A DNA stretch of 64,000 nt, taken from contig NZ_CP066786.1 of NCBI RefSeq assembly GCF_016598595.1, positions 2,255,501 through 2,319,500 on the forward strand, written 5' to 3'. The notes beneath the pieces were generated by a model. That model made no database searches. It was given only the letters and a program-made list of their open reading frames with translations, and was not told the DNA's origin. This stretch comes from Martelella lutilitoris (GTDB lineage: Bacteria > Pseudomonadota > Alphaproteobacteria > Rhizobiales > Rhizobiaceae). Shown one piece after another: positions 27,384 to 37,599 of the stretch (within the stretch, counting starts at the first letter, position 1; each line of letters begins with the position of its first letter). Position numbers and translations under genes: made by a program.

Positions 27384-27545
27384 TCAATTTTCCTTCTGTT
27401 CGCCGGAACGGTGTTGCGGCGTCGGCCGGTTGGGGTCGAAGCTGTGGTCGATATTGTCGATCACATGCTTCACGCCGTCGACCTCCTTGTCGGTGACCTT
27501 GGGACTGGTAAAGCGCTTGAAGAAGCGCGTCAGACGATCCAGCAT
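27384..27545 (-). CDS. small basic protein, 53 aa, unknown function
   Basis: A short reading frame with a strong GGAAAGGAAGG ribosome site seven bases before its ATG. The product begins MLDRLTRFFKRFTSPKV, a basic amphipathic helix, and continues with DGVKHVIDNIDHSFDPNRPTP. No membrane helix or motif is recognised. It lies in the 438-bp gap between rel and the DUF2062 gene on the same strand, with codon use like its neighbours. The good ribosome site and composition support a real gene; function cannot be stated. Confidence 0.6.
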   Translation of the reverse strand: MLDRLTRFFKRFTSPKVTDKEVDGVKHVIDNIDHSFDPNRPTPQHRSGEQKEN

Positions 27546-27650
27546 CTCATACCTTCCTTTCCTCGTTCGCTATGTCCGAGAGACACAACAAGCGTTAACA
27601 GAAAGACGCGGCGAAATCGTGGAAAGTTCCATATTTTCGCGGTTGCCGCG

Positions 27651-29855
27651 CTATTCGAAAAGACGGTTTACCGTTGCAACGCAATCGAGCGCCTTGAGCT
27701 GGTTCAATGTCTGCGTCAACTGGCGCAGGTCCCAGACTTCCATATCCATCGTCACCTCGGCGAAATCCTCGGCGACGACCTTCATCTGGATCGCGCGGAT
27801 ATTGACGCCGAGCGTCGCGATCGTCTCCGTGATACGGGCGAGCGTGCCCGGCTCGTTCAGGACGCTGATGCCGACGCGGGCGCGGAAGCGCTTGTCATTG
27901 GTGGAATCGATGTCCCAGCGGATGTCGATCCAGCGATCGGGCTCATCGTCGAAATGCTGCAGGTCCGGGGACTGGATCGGGTAGACGGTGATGCTGCCGT
28001 CATCGCCCGCAATGCCGACGATCCGGTCCCCCGGCACGGCGCCCGACGGCGCGAAGCGCACGGTTGCCCCGGCATCCAGACCGCGCAGTGGAAAGCCTGC
28101 CCCGGCCTCGCCGCCGTCTGCAGGTTCGGGAAGCTTGAAGGCCATGCCCTCGCCCTTCGGCAGGTTGACCCAACCCTCCTCGATGCTCGGCTTGATGGTG
28201 ACGCGCTCATCCTTGTGATCGGGAAAGACAGCGCGCAGCACATCGCTCGACGACATTTCGTTGCGGCCAACCGCGGCGATCACGTCCTCGACATCGCTCT
28301 GCCCGAGACGATGCAGCACGGTCGACAGCACCTCGCGCGAAAAGGTCTTTCCGGAGCGGGCGAAGGTGCGCTCCAGGATGCGGTAGCCGAGGCCGCTGTA
28401 CTGTTTGCGGATTGCCGCCCGCGTGGCGCGGCGAATGGCCGCGCGCGCCTTGCCGGTGACCACGATGCCTTCCCAGGCGGGCGGGGGAACCTGAACACCC
28501 GAGCGGATGATCTCGACCTCGTCGCCATTGTTGAGCCTGGTGACGAGCGGCATCATCCGTCCGTTCACCTTGGCGCCCACGCAGGTGTCGCCCACATTGG
28601 TGTGCACCGCATAGGCAAAGTCGATCGGCGTCGCGTCCTTCGGCAGGGCGATCAGCTTGCCCTTCGGCGTGAAGCAGAACACCTGATCCTGGAAGAGTTC
28701 CAGCTTGGTATGCTCGAGGAATTCCTCCGGACTGTCGCCCTCCGCCAACGCCTCGATCGTCTTGCGGAACCATGAGAAGACGCTGGTCTCCTCGTCCCCG
28801 ACCTGCCCCTTGACGGTCTTGCCGTCCTTGTAGAGCGAATGCGCGGCAATACCGTATTCGGCGATCTCGTGCATGTGCTTGGTGCGGATCTGCAGTTCGA
28901 TGCGCTGGCGCATCGGCCCGACGATGGTCGTATGCAGGGACTGGTAGCCGTTCTGCTTGGGGTTGGAGATATAGTCCTTGAACCGCTCCGGCACCATCCG
29001 CCAGGTGGTGTGCACGAGGCCGAGCGCCCGGTAGCAGGTCTCCACCTCGTCGACAATGATGCGGAATCCGTAGAGGTCCGACATCTGCTCGAAGGAGAGC
29101 GATTTCGACTGCATCTTGTTGAATATCGAAAAAGGCTTCTTCTGCCGGCCCTTGACCTTGACGTCCTCCAGTCCGTTCTTCTGCAGAAGCGCCTTCAGTT
29201 CGTCCTCGATGCTCTTGACCAGGGCCTCGTTCTGGCCGGAGAGGTCCTGCAGCTTGCCCTTGATGGTCTGGTAGGCATCCGGATTGATATACTGGAAGGA
29301 AAGGTCCTCCAGTTCCTCGCGCATGTCCTGCATGCCCATGCGGCCGGCGAGCGGCGCATAGATTTCCATCGTTTCCTCGGAAATACGCCGGCGCTTGTCC
29401 GGGCGCATGTAATAGAGCGTGCGCATATTGTGCAGCCGGTCGGCAAGCTTGACCAGCAACACGCGCACGTCATCGGCAACGGACAGGAGCAGCTTGCGCA
29501 GGTTCTCCGCCTGCTGGGCCTTGCGGGAGACGAGGTCGAGCCGCTTGATCTTGGTCAGCCCCTCGACCAGCGCGCCGATCTCGTCGCCGAAAAACGCGTC
29601 GATCTCGGCCCTCGTCGCCGACGTGTCCTCGATCGTGTCATGCAAAAGCGCGACCGCGATCGTGGACTCGTCCATATGCAGCTCGGTCAGGATCGCCGCG
29701 ACTTCCAGCGGATGCGAGATGTAGGGGTCGCCGCTCGCGCGCCTCTGTCGGCCATGCTTCTGCATGGCGTAGACATAGGCTTTGTTGAGCAGTGCTATGT
29801 CGGCGTCAGGCTTGTATTTCTGTACCCGCTCAACAAGTTCGTATTGCCGCATCAT
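27651..29855 (-). CDS. rel: bifunctional (p)ppGpp synthase/hydrolase Rel
   Basis: A 734-residue stringent-response enzyme that makes and degrades (p)ppGpp. The hydrolase HD domain (about 25-190) contains HDTIEDT, the synthetase domain (about 230-360) has GFRIIVDE and ELQIRT, then come TGS (about 400-460) and C-terminal ACT (about 655-734) domains. The intact HD motif shows hydrolase activity is kept. It follows rpoZ by 106 bp, the usual arrangement. Confidence 0.96.
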   Translation of the reverse strand: MMRQYELVERVQKYKPDADIALLNKAYVYAMQKHGRQRRASGDPYISHPLEVAAILTELHMDESTIAVALLHDTIEDTSATRAEIDAFFGDEIGALVEGLTKIKRLDLVSRKAQQAENLRKLLLSVADDVRVLLVKLADRLHNMRTLYYMRPDKRRRISEETMEIYAPLAGRMGMQDMREELEDLSFQYINPDAYQTIKGKLQDLSGQNEALVKSIEDELKALLQKNGLEDVKVKGRQKKPFSIFNKMQSKSLSFEQMSDLYGFRIIVDEVETCYRALGLVHTTWRMVPERFKDYISNPKQNGYQSLHTTIVGPMRQRIELQIRTKHMHEIAEYGIAAHSLYKDGKTVKGQVGDEETSVFSWFRKTIEALAEGDSPEEFLEHTKLELFQDQVFCFTPKGKLIALPKDATPIDFAYAVHTNVGDTCVGAKVNGRMMPLVTRLNNGDEVEIIRSGVQVPPPAWEGIVVTGKARAAIRRATRAAIRKQYSGLGYRILERTFARSGKTFSREVLSTVLHRLGQSDVEDVIAAVGRNEMSSSDVLRAVFPDHKDERVTIKPSIEEGWVNLPKGEGMAFKLPEPADGGEAGAGFPLRGLDAGATVRFAPSGAVPGDRIVGIAGDDGSITVYPIQSPDLQHFDDEPDRWIDIRWDIDSTNDKRFRARVGISVLNEPGTLARITETIATLGVNIRAIQMKVVAEDFAEVTMDMEVWDLRQLTQTLNQLKALDCVATVNRLFE

Positions 29856-29961
29856 GGCTGAAAGACCAGGCCCGGTCGGGCGAAATACGGGTCAGGCGCG
29901 GCCCGTTCTGACAGGAAAGGGAAATGCGGTGCGGGGCGCATGGACCCCGCATCACGGGCAA

Positions 29962-30366
29962 TCAGTAGTCGTCGCCCTTTTCCGGCGGAACCAGACCCTC
30001 GATCCCGGCGCGCAGCTCTTCCTCCGACATCTGGTCGAAGGGGATGGCTTCGGGCTGGTCGGGGCGGTCTGCGGTCTCTGCGCCGACATCGTCCTCGGAA
30101 GCGGCGCTCTGCGTCTGTTCGGCTTCCGGCTCGTCCACCTCGACGTGACGCTGCAGGGAGTGAATCAGGTCTTCCTTGAGGTCGTCGGGCGAAAGTGTCT
30201 CGTCAGCGATTTCACGCAGCGCGACAACGGGGTTCTTGTCGTTATCGCGGTCGACAGTGATCGGAGCGCCCTGGGAGATGAGACGCGCACGATGTCCGGC
30301 GAGCAGAACCAGGTCGAACCGGTTGTCAACTTTGTCGATACAGTCTTCAACTGTGACACGTGCCAT
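29962..30366 (-). CDS. rpoZ: RNA polymerase omega subunit
   Basis: A 134-residue subunit that helps assemble RNA polymerase and contributes a ppGpp site. The conserved core [28 protein letters not shown] is followed by an acidic C-terminal tail typical of alphaproteobacteria. The start at 30366 follows AAAGGACAG. Pairing with rel downstream links ppGpp synthesis and its target. Confidence 0.96.
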   Translation of the reverse strand: MARVTVEDCIDKVDNRFDLVLLAGHRARLISQGAPITVDRDNDKNPVVALREIADETLSPDDLKEDLIHSLQRHVEVDEPEAEQTQSAASEDDVGAETADRPDQPEAIPFDQMSEEELRAGIEGLVPPEKGDDY

Positions 30367-30521
30367 TGACTGTCCTTTTAGGTGATTTCTGTGGAAATGC
30401 CTCTCATAGAGACTCACATATCGGAATTCAAGAGCGCATTTTCAATCCCGCCAGGGGGTTTCGGAACAAACGGAGCTTTTGTCCGTTCACGGGATATAAC
30501 TATGGGTTGAATGTTTCCGCA

Positions 30522-30540
30522 TACGTGATTACATCACGTA
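30522..30540. promoter_or_regulatory. 19-bp palindrome, candidate operator
   Basis: TACGTGAT-TAC-ATCACGTA is a perfect 8-bp dyad with a 3-bp spacer. It lies between rpoZ (start 30366) and the NYN gene (start 30649) in a 282-bp divergent spacer that is AT-richer than its surroundings. It is not followed by a T-run, so it is more likely a protein-binding site than a terminator. The binding factor is unknown. Confidence 0.55.
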
Positions 30541-30648
30541 AAAGTGCGACTGGCATTTTCGAGCTGCTGCCTTTATTTTGAAGGTTCTTTATTTATCGCA
30601 ATTCGGGCCCGGCCCACGCAAAACTGGTTTTAGTGAAGGGTATTTTGC

Positions 30649-31227
30649 ATGTTTGATCCGCGCGAAAAGATTGCGCTTTTTATTGATGGAGCGAACCTCT
30701 ATGCCGCTTCGAAAAGCCTGGGATTCGACATCGATTATCGGAAGCTGCTGAAAACGTTCAACAACAAGGCTTATCTCCTGCGTGCCTACTATTATACCGC
30801 GCTGATCGAGGATCAGGAATACTCCTCGATCAGGCCGTTGATCGACTGGCTCGACTACAATGGCTACAAGGTGGTGACCAAGCCGGCCAAGGAGTTCACC
30901 GATTCCATGGGACGCCGGAAGATCAAGGGCAACATGGACATAGAGCTGGCGATCGACGCGATGGAACAGTCCGCCACGGTGGACCATCTCGTCATCTTCT
31001 CCGGCGACGGCGACTTCACCACCCTTGTCGAGGCGCTGCAACGCAAGGGGCGCAAGGTTTCCGTCGTTTCCACCATGTCGACCCAGCCGCCGATGATCGC
31101 CGATGACCTGCGCCGCCAGGCGGACCATTTCATCGATCTGGTCTCGCTGCGCAGCGAAGTCGGACGTGAACCTTCAGAGCGTCCGCAGCGGCAGGCGGAA
31201 GTCGTCTCATCGGATTTCGACGACTGA
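30649..31227 (+). CDS. NYN-domain (LabA/DUF88) protein
   Basis: A 192-residue protein of the PIN-like NYN superfamily of predicted RNases. Acidic residues for metal are visible in LFIDGANLY, NMDIELAIDAM and FSGDGDFTTL. It is cytosolic. It is monocistronic, in front of a 282-bp upstream region that carries a perfect palindrome. Relatives may degrade RNA or couple to signalling; the natural substrate is unknown. Confidence 0.87.
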   Translation: MFDPREKIALFIDGANLYAASKSLGFDIDYRKLLKTFNNKAYLLRAYYYTALIEDQEYSSIRPLIDWLDYNGYKVVTKPAKEFTDSMGRRKIKGNMDIELAIDAMEQSATVDHLVIFSGDGDFTTLVEALQRKGRKVSVVSTMSTQPPMIADDLRRQADHFIDLVSLRSEVGREPSERPQRQAEVVSSDFDD

Positions 31228-31320
31228 CGACCAGACCCGCGCAACCGCGCGGCTCTGCCGCGCTCCGACTGACAGCGTTAACAGAGACCGCCTTAAAACA
31301 ACCTTAAGGCGAAGAAATTA

Positions 31321-31800
31321 TCAGCCAAGCTGCTTCAGAAGCCTGCTCTTTTCGCGATTCCAGTCGCGCTTCTTGACCGTCTCGCGCTTGTCGTGCGCCT
31401 TCTTGCCCTTGCCCAGCGCTAACTGCAGCTTCGCCAGTCCCCGTTCATTGAAATAGAGCTTCAACGGAATAAGCGTCATGCCCTCGCGGTTGACCGCCGA
31501 GCGCAACCGGTTGATCTCCCGTCGGCCGAGAAGCAGTTTCCGGCGGCGGCGGGGTTGGTGGTTGAAGCGATTGCCCTGCAGATATTCAGGCAGATAGGAG
31601 TTGATCAGCCACATCTCGCCATCCTCGTCGGAGGCATAGGATTCGGCGATATTGGCCTTGCCTTCGCGCAACGACTTGACCTCGGTTCCGGTCAGAACCA
31701 GGCCTGCCTCGAGCGTGTCGAGGATTTCGTAATTGAACCGCGCCTTGCGGTTTTCGGCGACCGTCTTGAAAGCGTCGCCCTTGCTGCCCTTCGGAGCCAT
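31321..31800 (-). CDS. smpB: SsrA-binding protein SmpB
   Basis: A 159-residue RNA-binding protein that delivers tmRNA to stalled ribosomes. Signatures are [26 protein letters not shown] and a basic, disordered C-terminus ([21 protein letters not shown]). The start at 31800 is the MAPKGSK methionine usual in alphaproteobacteria; the frame is open to 31857 without a better site. It lies downstream of dapA on the same strand, as commonly found. Confidence 0.96.
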   Translation of the reverse strand: MAPKGSKGDAFKTVAENRKARFNYEILDTLEAGLVLTGTEVKSLREGKANIAESYASDEDGEMWLINSYLPEYLQGNRFNHQPRRRRKLLLGRREINRLRSAVNREGMTLIPLKLYFNERGLAKLQLALGKGKKAHDKRETVKKRDWNREKSRLLKQLG

Positions 31801-31977
31801 GGTCTTTTCCGTATGCCTGAGCGGCGCTTGCCTGCGGCTGGACCATTGGGCGCTCATTATGAAGCGCCCGATGATCTCGTTTCTTTCCCTTGTCGCGCCG
31901 GTCGAAAAAAAACGGGTTCCGCTTTTACGACCGACGTTCTAACTTATTGAATTCAATCCGACTTCCGGAGCGATACG

Positions 31978-32859
31978 CTAGTCGATCAACCCGGCGTGGC
32001 GCAGGGCGGCATCGATGGCGCCGGCCGTGCGTTCCTCCACGCCGAGAAGCGGCAGACGCACGGCGTCGCTCATCCGTCCGATTCTCTTGAGCGCATATTT
32101 AGTGCCGCTGACGCCGGGTTCAAGAAACAGCGCCTTGTGCAGCGGCATCAGCCGGTCCTGATAGGAAAGCGCGGTCTTGAAATCCCCCTTCATCAAGGCC
32201 GTCTGGAACGCGCAGCAAAGCTTCGGCGCCACATTGGCCGTCACCGAGATGCAGCCGACGCCGCCGTGGGCGACAAAGCCGAGCGCGGTGGCGTCCTCGC
32301 CGGATATCTGGATGAAATCCGGGCCGCAGGAGATGCGCTGTTCGGAAACGCGCTCGATCTTGCCGGTGGCGTCCTTCACGCCGACGATATTCGGACAGTC
32401 CCTGGCAAGCTGGCCCATCGTTTCCGGCAGCATGTCGATAACCGAGCGCGGCGGGATGTTGTAAATGATGATCGGCAGCGTGATGGCCTCGGCAACAGCG
32501 GCAAAATGGGCATAAAGGCCCTTCTGGGTCGGCTTGTTGTAATAGGGCGTCACCACCAGAACGGCGTCCGCGCCGGCCTTCTCCGCATGCTGCGCGAGCT
32601 CGATCGCCTCGCGCGTATTGTTGGATCCCGCGCCGGCAATGACGGGCACGCGGCCCGCAGCAGCCTCGACGCACAGATCGACGACGCGCCGATGCTCGTC
32701 GTGGCTGAGCGTCGGCGATTCGCCGGTGGTCCCGACCGGCACGAGCCCGTGGCTGCCTTCGTCGATCATCCAGTTGACGTGATCGACAAAGCCCGCCTCG
32801 TCCAACGCTCCGTTCTCGGCAAACGGGGTGACAAGGGCGGGAATGGACCCCTTGAACAT
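31978..32859 (-). CDS. dapA: 4-hydroxy-tetrahydrodipicolinate synthase
   Basis: A 293-residue class I aldolase that condenses pyruvate and aspartate semialdehyde in lysine/diaminopimelate synthesis. The Schiff-base Lys162 lies in VGVKDATGK, Tyr133 in IIYNIPPRS and Thr44-Thr45 in VGTTGES. The ATG at 32859 follows AGGAGA; the frame stays open upstream to 33165 without a ribosome site. The product feeds peptidoglycan synthesis, and the divergent gene encodes a peptidoglycan lyase. Confidence 0.96.
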   Translation of the reverse strand: MFKGSIPALVTPFAENGALDEAGFVDHVNWMIDEGSHGLVPVGTTGESPTLSHDEHRRVVDLCVEAAAGRVPVIAGAGSNNTREAIELAQHAEKAGADAVLVVTPYYNKPTQKGLYAHFAAVAEAITLPIIIYNIPPRSVIDMLPETMGQLARDCPNIVGVKDATGKIERVSEQRISCGPDFIQISGEDATALGFVAHGGVGCISVTANVAPKLCCAFQTALMKGDFKTALSYQDRLMPLHKALFLEPGVSGTKYALKRIGRMSDAVRLPLLGVEERTAGAIDAALRHAGLID

Positions 32860-33067
32860 GCGGCTTCTCCTGGCGGCATTCATTTTAAAGCCGCATTCCT
32901 GTTTCAAAATCGATCGCACCATAATGCCGGACATGGGGCACTGCAAGCATTGCGTTCGGCATTGGAGGGGTCTTCCGCAGCCCTTGAAATTCGTCAGGGT
33001 TAAGCCGATTTTAACCGAGGAGACCGATAGTTTCAGGCGCTGTTGAATTCGTTCCCGGGACGCTCGA

Positions 33068-35131
33068 ATGAAGAAAACCCTGTTGATGCTCTCGCTCGCC
33101 GCTTCCGTGGCCGTGACCGACTTTGCGCTTGCCGCCGCGCAGGAGTTTCCCTCCGTCGCCCCCATTCCCTATGCCAGACCCGATGGCTTGGCCGGAACAC
33201 CCTCCATGGAGATCACCGGCGCAATCACCCAGCCCGTGGCGAACCCCGCCTCAAGCTCGATCCTGAAGCACGGACTCGACGCGCTGAAGGAATCCGACGT
33301 CTCGACCGCTCTGCGCGACCGCAACCGTCTTCCCGAAAACTCGCTCGACCACCAGATCCTCAGCTGGGCGATCGCGCTTTCAGGCGACAAGGGCGTCCCC
33401 TCCTCCGAGATCGCCGAGGCGCAGCAGGAACTGAAGGGATGGCCCGGACTTTCTGCCTTGAGGGCCCATTCCGAGCGCGCCTTCGCCGATGAGAACCCTT
33501 CCCCCAGCGCCGTCATCGCCGCCTTCGGCAATTCCCTGCCGGAGACGTCGGAAGGCACGCTGCTGCTCGGCAAAGCCCTGCTCGCGAGCGGCCAGCGCCA
33601 GAAGGCGCATGACATCGTCAACCGCGCCTGGAGCGGGTGGGCGCTCGACACGGCGACGGAAAACCAGTTCATCAACGCCTTCGGTTCGATCCTTTCGCAG
33701 GAGGATCACAAGAACCGCATGATCTACCTGCTCTACCGCGACCGCGCGACGCAGGCCAAGCGCTTCTCCGAATACGGCAACGCGCAGTCCTTCTACAATG
33801 CCTGGGCGGCCGTGATCCGCCGCCAGTCCAATGCCGACAGCCTGATCAACGCCGTCCATTCCTCCTGGCGCAGCGATCCGGGCTTTCTCTATATCCAGAT
33901 CCGCAATGCCCGGCAGAACAACCGTTTCGACACGGCCGCCGCACTGCTGAAGAAGATGCCGCGCAACCAGGCGGCGCTCGTCAACCCGGACCAGTGGTGG
34001 GATGAAAGCCGCATTGTCGGCCGCCACTTCTATGAGGAGGGCAATCCGCGCCAGGCCTACCAGATCGTAGCAGCGGCCATGCCCGACGGGCGTCTGGACC
34101 AGCTGGACGAGGCCTTCCACGCCGGCTGGATCGCGCTGCGCGGCCTCAATGACGGTCGCACCGCCGCCGGTCATTTCGCCAAGATCGTCGAGATTTCGCC
34201 GACGCCGATCTCGGCCGCACGCTCCTATTACTGGCAGGGCCGCGCGGCCGAAGCCGGAGGGCCGGGCAATGCGCGCGATTTCTATCGCCGCGCCGGACAG
34301 TACCCGACAACCTTCTACGGCCAGCTTGCCCTGCAGAAGCTCGGCCAGACGCAGTTTGACGTCGACTATCCGAGCCCGACGCCGGCCGACCGCGCCAGTT
34401 TCCAGAAGAACCCCGCCGTGCAGGCCATCAACCGGCTGCAATCGGTCGGCCACGGCTGGCGCGCCGACCGGCTTTACCTTGCACTTGCCGACGAACTGAC
34501 CAGTCCCGGCGAACTGGCGATCCTCGCCTATCAGGCCGAGCAGGACCGCACCCACTCGCTTTCGCTGCAGATCGGCAAGATTGCCTACGGGCGCGGGATC
34601 GATGTGGCGGCGCTTGCCTTCCCCATCGGCGTCATTCCGACGGATGCCAATATTTCCGGCTCCGGCATGGCGCTTGCCTATGCGATCGCGCGTCAGGAAA
34701 GCGCCTTCAATCCGGGCGCCGTTTCACCTGCCGATGCGCGCGGCCTGCTGCAGCTTCTGCCGACGACGGCCCAGCGCGTGGCAAGCCGTCACGGCCTTGC
34801 CTATTCCGCAAGCCGCCTGACGACCGATCCCGCCTATAACGCGACGCTCGGCGCCCATTATCTCGGCGAGCAGATCGACCGTTTCGACGGTTCCTACATC
34901 CTCACCTTCGTCGCCTACAATGCCGGCCCCGCGCGCGTGCCGCAATGGATCGAACGCTTCGGCGACCCGCGCGGCAAGAACCTCGATTTCGTCATCGACT
35001 GGATCGAATCGATCCCCTATCCGGAAACGCGCAACTACGTTCAACGCATCATGGAGAACTACGAAATCTACAAGGCCCGCCTCGGCCAACCGACGGACAT
35101 CGCACGGGATTTGATCTACGGGCGGACGTGA
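33068..35131 (+). CDS. soluble lytic murein transglycosylase (Slt family)
   Basis: A 687-residue periplasmic enzyme that cleaves peptidoglycan to 1,6-anhydro-muropeptides. A signal peptide ([25 protein letters not shown]) is followed by a long helical superhelix (about 60-500) and a C-terminal SLT domain. The catalytic Glu lies in [12 protein letters not shown], with [11 protein letters not shown] and FVAYNAGP as later motifs. Size and layout match Slt70. It is divergent from dapA and monocistronic, with a palindromic repeat after it. Confidence 0.94.
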   Translation: MKKTLLMLSLAASVAVTDFALAAAQEFPSVAPIPYARPDGLAGTPSMEITGAITQPVANPASSSILKHGLDALKESDVSTALRDRNRLPENSLDHQILSWAIALSGDKGVPSSEIAEAQQELKGWPGLSALRAHSERAFADENPSPSAVIAAFGNSLPETSEGTLLLGKALLASGQRQKAHDIVNRAWSGWALDTATENQFINAFGSILSQEDHKNRMIYLLYRDRATQAKRFSEYGNAQSFYNAWAAVIRRQSNADSLINAVHSSWRSDPGFLYIQIRNARQNNRFDTAAALLKKMPRNQAALVNPDQWWDESRIVGRHFYEEGNPRQAYQIVAAAMPDGRLDQLDEAFHAGWIALRGLNDGRTAAGHFAKIVEISPTPISAARSYYWQGRAAEAGGPGNARDFYRRAGQYPTTFYGQLALQKLGQTQFDVDYPSPTPADRASFQKNPAVQAINRLQSVGHGWRADRLYLALADELTSPGELAILAYQAEQDRTHSLSLQIGKIAYGRGIDVAALAFPIGVIPTDANISGSGMALAYAIARQESAFNPGAVSPADARGLLQLLPTTAQRVASRHGLAYSASRLTTDPAYNATLGAHYLGEQIDRFDGSYILTFVAYNAGPARVPQWIERFGDPRGKNLDFVIDWIESIPYPETRNYVQRIMENYEIYKARLGQPTDIARDLIYGRT

Positions 35132-35204
35132 GGTCTTTGCGGATGAAGGCTTGGCTGTTGGGTGACCATTCGCCAGACCAGCCGCAGAAATGACGTGCCT
35201 TGGG

Positions 35205-35239
35205 GCCTGGATCCTCGGGCTTGACCCGAGGATCCAGGC
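35205..35239. repeat. 15-bp palindrome with 5-nt loop, rhizobial intergenic repeat type
   Basis: Arms 35205-35219 and 35225-35239 are perfect complements built around CTGGATCCTCGGG. This matches the palindromic intergenic sequence very common in rhizobial and related genomes. It lies between the transglycosylase and ettA genes, which converge, and may also stop transcription. Confidence 0.75.
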
Positions 35240-35416
35240 GGCATTTCAAGGCCTTTGAGGCAGTCGTCCCGCGAACGTTGCGCTCAGCCCCGCAAACACG
35301 TCACGCTGGTCAAGGCAGTGGCGATGAAAGCTCGGGCCAGCCTCACAGCGGGTGAGCGTTGTTTCAATAAACCAGCGGCGAGCCTGAGGCCCGCCACCTG
35401 TTTGTTCCGGCCTCGG

Positions 35417-37066
35417 TTACCGCGTCAGCCGCTTGTACGTCACCCGCTTCGGGTTGACGCTGTCCGGGCCGAGCCTTCTGATCTTGTCGGCTTCATAGTC
35501 GGCGAAGTTGCCCTCGAACCATTCCACATGGCTGTCGCCCTCGAAGGCGAGGATGTGGGTGGCGAGGCGGTCGAGGAACATGCGGTCGTGGCTGATGACC
35601 ACGGCGCAGCCGGCGAAGTTTTCCAGCGCGTCTTCCAGCGCCGCCAGCGTCTCGGTGTCGAGGTCGTTGGTGGGCTCGTCGAGGAGCAGCACGTTGGAAC
35701 CGGATTTCAGCATCTTGGCAAGGTGCACGCGGTTGCGCTGGCCGCCTGAAAGCGTGCCGACCTTCTGCTGCTGGTCGCCGCCCTTGAAGTTGAACGAGCC
35801 ACAATAGGCGCGGCTGTTGACCTCGTGGCTGCCGAGCTTGATCACGTCATTGCCGCCGGAAATCTCTTCCCAGACCGTCTTGCTGCCGTCGAGCGTATCG
35901 CGGCTCTGGTCGACATAGCCGAGATCGACCGTCTCGCCGACGCGGATTTCGCCGGCGTCCGGCGTTTCCTGGCCGGTGATCATGCGGAACAGCGTCGATT
36001 TGCCGGCGCCGTTCGGGCCGATAATGCCGACAATGCCGCCGGGCGGCAGCTTGAAGGACAGATCGTCGATCAGCAGGCGGTCGCCATAACCCTTGGAAAG
36101 CCCCTCGGCCTCGATGACAACCTGGCCGAGACGCTCGCCCATCGGGATGACGATCTGGGCGTCGCCCGGACGGCGATCGGCCGCCGACTTGACGAGATCG
36201 TCATAGGCGCGGATACGGGCTTTCGACTTGGTCTGGCGGGCCTTGGGATTGGAGGAAATCCATTCCTGCTCGCGCGAAATCGCCTTCTGGCGGGCGGCAT
36301 CCTCGCGGCCCTCCTGGGCCATGCGCTTGGCCTTGGCCTGCAGGTAGGCGGTGTAGTTGCCCTCATAGGGAATGCCGCGGCCGCGGTCGAGTTCGAGGAT
36401 CCAGCCGGTGACATTGTCGAGGAAGTAGCGGTCATGGGTGATCATCAGGACGGCGCCCGGATATTCGCGCAGATGCTTTTCCAGCCAGGCGATGGTCTCG
36501 GCGTCGAGATGGTTGGTCGGCTCGTCGAGGAGCAGGAGGTCGGGCTGCGACAGCAGCAGGCGGCAGAGCGCCACGCGGCGTTTCTCGCCGCCGGAGAGGT
36601 TGACGACATTGGCGTCGCCCGGCGGGCAGCGCAGCGCGTCCATGGCCATTTCGACCTGGCTTTCAAGGTCCCAGAGGTTCTGGCTGTCGATGACATCCTG
36701 CAGCTTGGCGGCCTCGTCGGCCGTCTCGTCGGAATAGTTCATCATCAGTTCGTTGTAGCGGTCGAGGACGGCCTGTTTCTCGGCAACGCCTTCCATGGCG
36801 TTTTCCAGCACCGTCTTTTCCGCATCAAGCTCCGGCTCCTGCGGCAGGTAGCCAACGGTCGCGCCGTCCGCCACCCAGGCCTCGCCGGTATACTCCTTGT
36901 CGAGGCCGGCCATGATGCGCAGAACCGTCGACTTACCGGCGCCGTTCGGGCCCAGAATGCCGATCTTGGCATCCGGATAGAAGGACAGGTGAATGTTCTC
37001 CAGAACCTTCTTGTTGCCATAGGCCTTGTTGAGGCCTGCCATGTGATAGATGAACTGACGTGCCAT
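35417..37066 (-). CDS. ettA: ABC-F ATPase, energy-dependent translational throttle protein EttA
   Basis: A 549-residue soluble protein with two nucleotide-binding domains and no membrane part. Both Walker A loops read GPNGAGKST, signatures are [10 protein letters not shown] and [10 protein letters not shown], and Walker B motifs [12 protein letters not shown] and [12 protein letters not shown]. The start MARQFIYHM and the overall length are those of EttA, which gates the ribosome E site according to ATP/ADP ratio. It is monocistronic and divergent from the BON gene. Confidence 0.93.
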   Translation of the reverse strand: MARQFIYHMAGLNKAYGNKKVLENIHLSFYPDAKIGILGPNGAGKSTVLRIMAGLDKEYTGEAWVADGATVGYLPQEPELDAEKTVLENAMEGVAEKQAVLDRYNELMMNYSDETADEAAKLQDVIDSQNLWDLESQVEMAMDALRCPPGDANVVNLSGGEKRRVALCRLLLSQPDLLLLDEPTNHLDAETIAWLEKHLREYPGAVLMITHDRYFLDNVTGWILELDRGRGIPYEGNYTAYLQAKAKRMAQEGREDAARQKAISREQEWISSNPKARQTKSKARIRAYDDLVKSAADRRPGDAQIVIPMGERLGQVVIEAEGLSKGYGDRLLIDDLSFKLPPGGIVGIIGPNGAGKSTLFRMITGQETPDAGEIRVGETVDLGYVDQSRDTLDGSKTVWEEISGGNDVIKLGSHEVNSRAYCGSFNFKGGDQQQKVGTLSGGQRNRVHLAKMLKSGSNVLLLDEPTNDLDTETLAALEDALENFAGCAVVISHDRMFLDRLATHILAFEGDSHVEWFEGNFADYEADKIRRLGPDSVNPKRVTYKRLTR

Positions 37067-37267
37067 ATGCCGCGTGATCCTGATTTGAGATTCTTCGGGT
37101 TCTCGGGCCGCTATTTAGGCGAAACGCGCCTCATTAACAATGCGCCTTGAGAGAATTGACCGATTTGTCCATGCCCCATGGAGGCCTTGCTCAGGTCACG
37201 AATTGAACAATCGCCGCCGTCATACGTTTTGTTCTTACGCGAAAACGAGAAGAGGAAGGACGCGACG

Positions 37268-37594
37268 ATGGTGCAGAAGAAAGCAGCTTTCTTCGGTAAA
37301 CCGGTTGAAAACACCGGGGAGTGGAAGGACAGCGCCCAAAAGGAAGACGCAATCGCCACCGAGCTGGCTGCCTCCGGCCTTGTGGACGCGACCGAGGTGC
37401 AGGTTGCCGTCGAAGGCGACGAGGCACGGCTGACCGGCGACGTCTACCTGCGCGAGGAGATCGCCACTGCCGGCAATATCGCACTTGGCGTCGAGGGCAT
37501 CAGCCGCGTCAGGAACGCGCTGAGAGCGCGCGAGCACTCGATCCAGAGCAAGGGCAAGGAAGCCGACGCCCGCGCCCAGACACGCACGCTCTGA
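37268..37594 (+). CDS. BON-domain protein
   Basis: A 108-residue protein with one BON domain (about 30-95: GLVDATEVQVAVEGDEARLTGDVYLREEIATAGNIALGVEGISRVRNAL). BON domains bind membranes or lipids. No signal peptide is evident, so it may be cytosolic, like YgaU-type proteins. The ATG at 37268 follows GGAAGGAC; an in-frame Met at 37178 has a weaker site. It converges on the RNase T2 gene with a 5-bp gap. The role may be envelope or osmotic stress, but this is inference. Confidence 0.78.
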   Translation: MVQKKAAFFGKPVENTGEWKDSAQKEDAIATELAASGLVDATEVQVAVEGDEARLTGDVYLREEIATAGNIALGVEGISRVRNALRAREHSIQSKGKEADARAQTRTL

Positions 37595-37599
37595 CGAAA

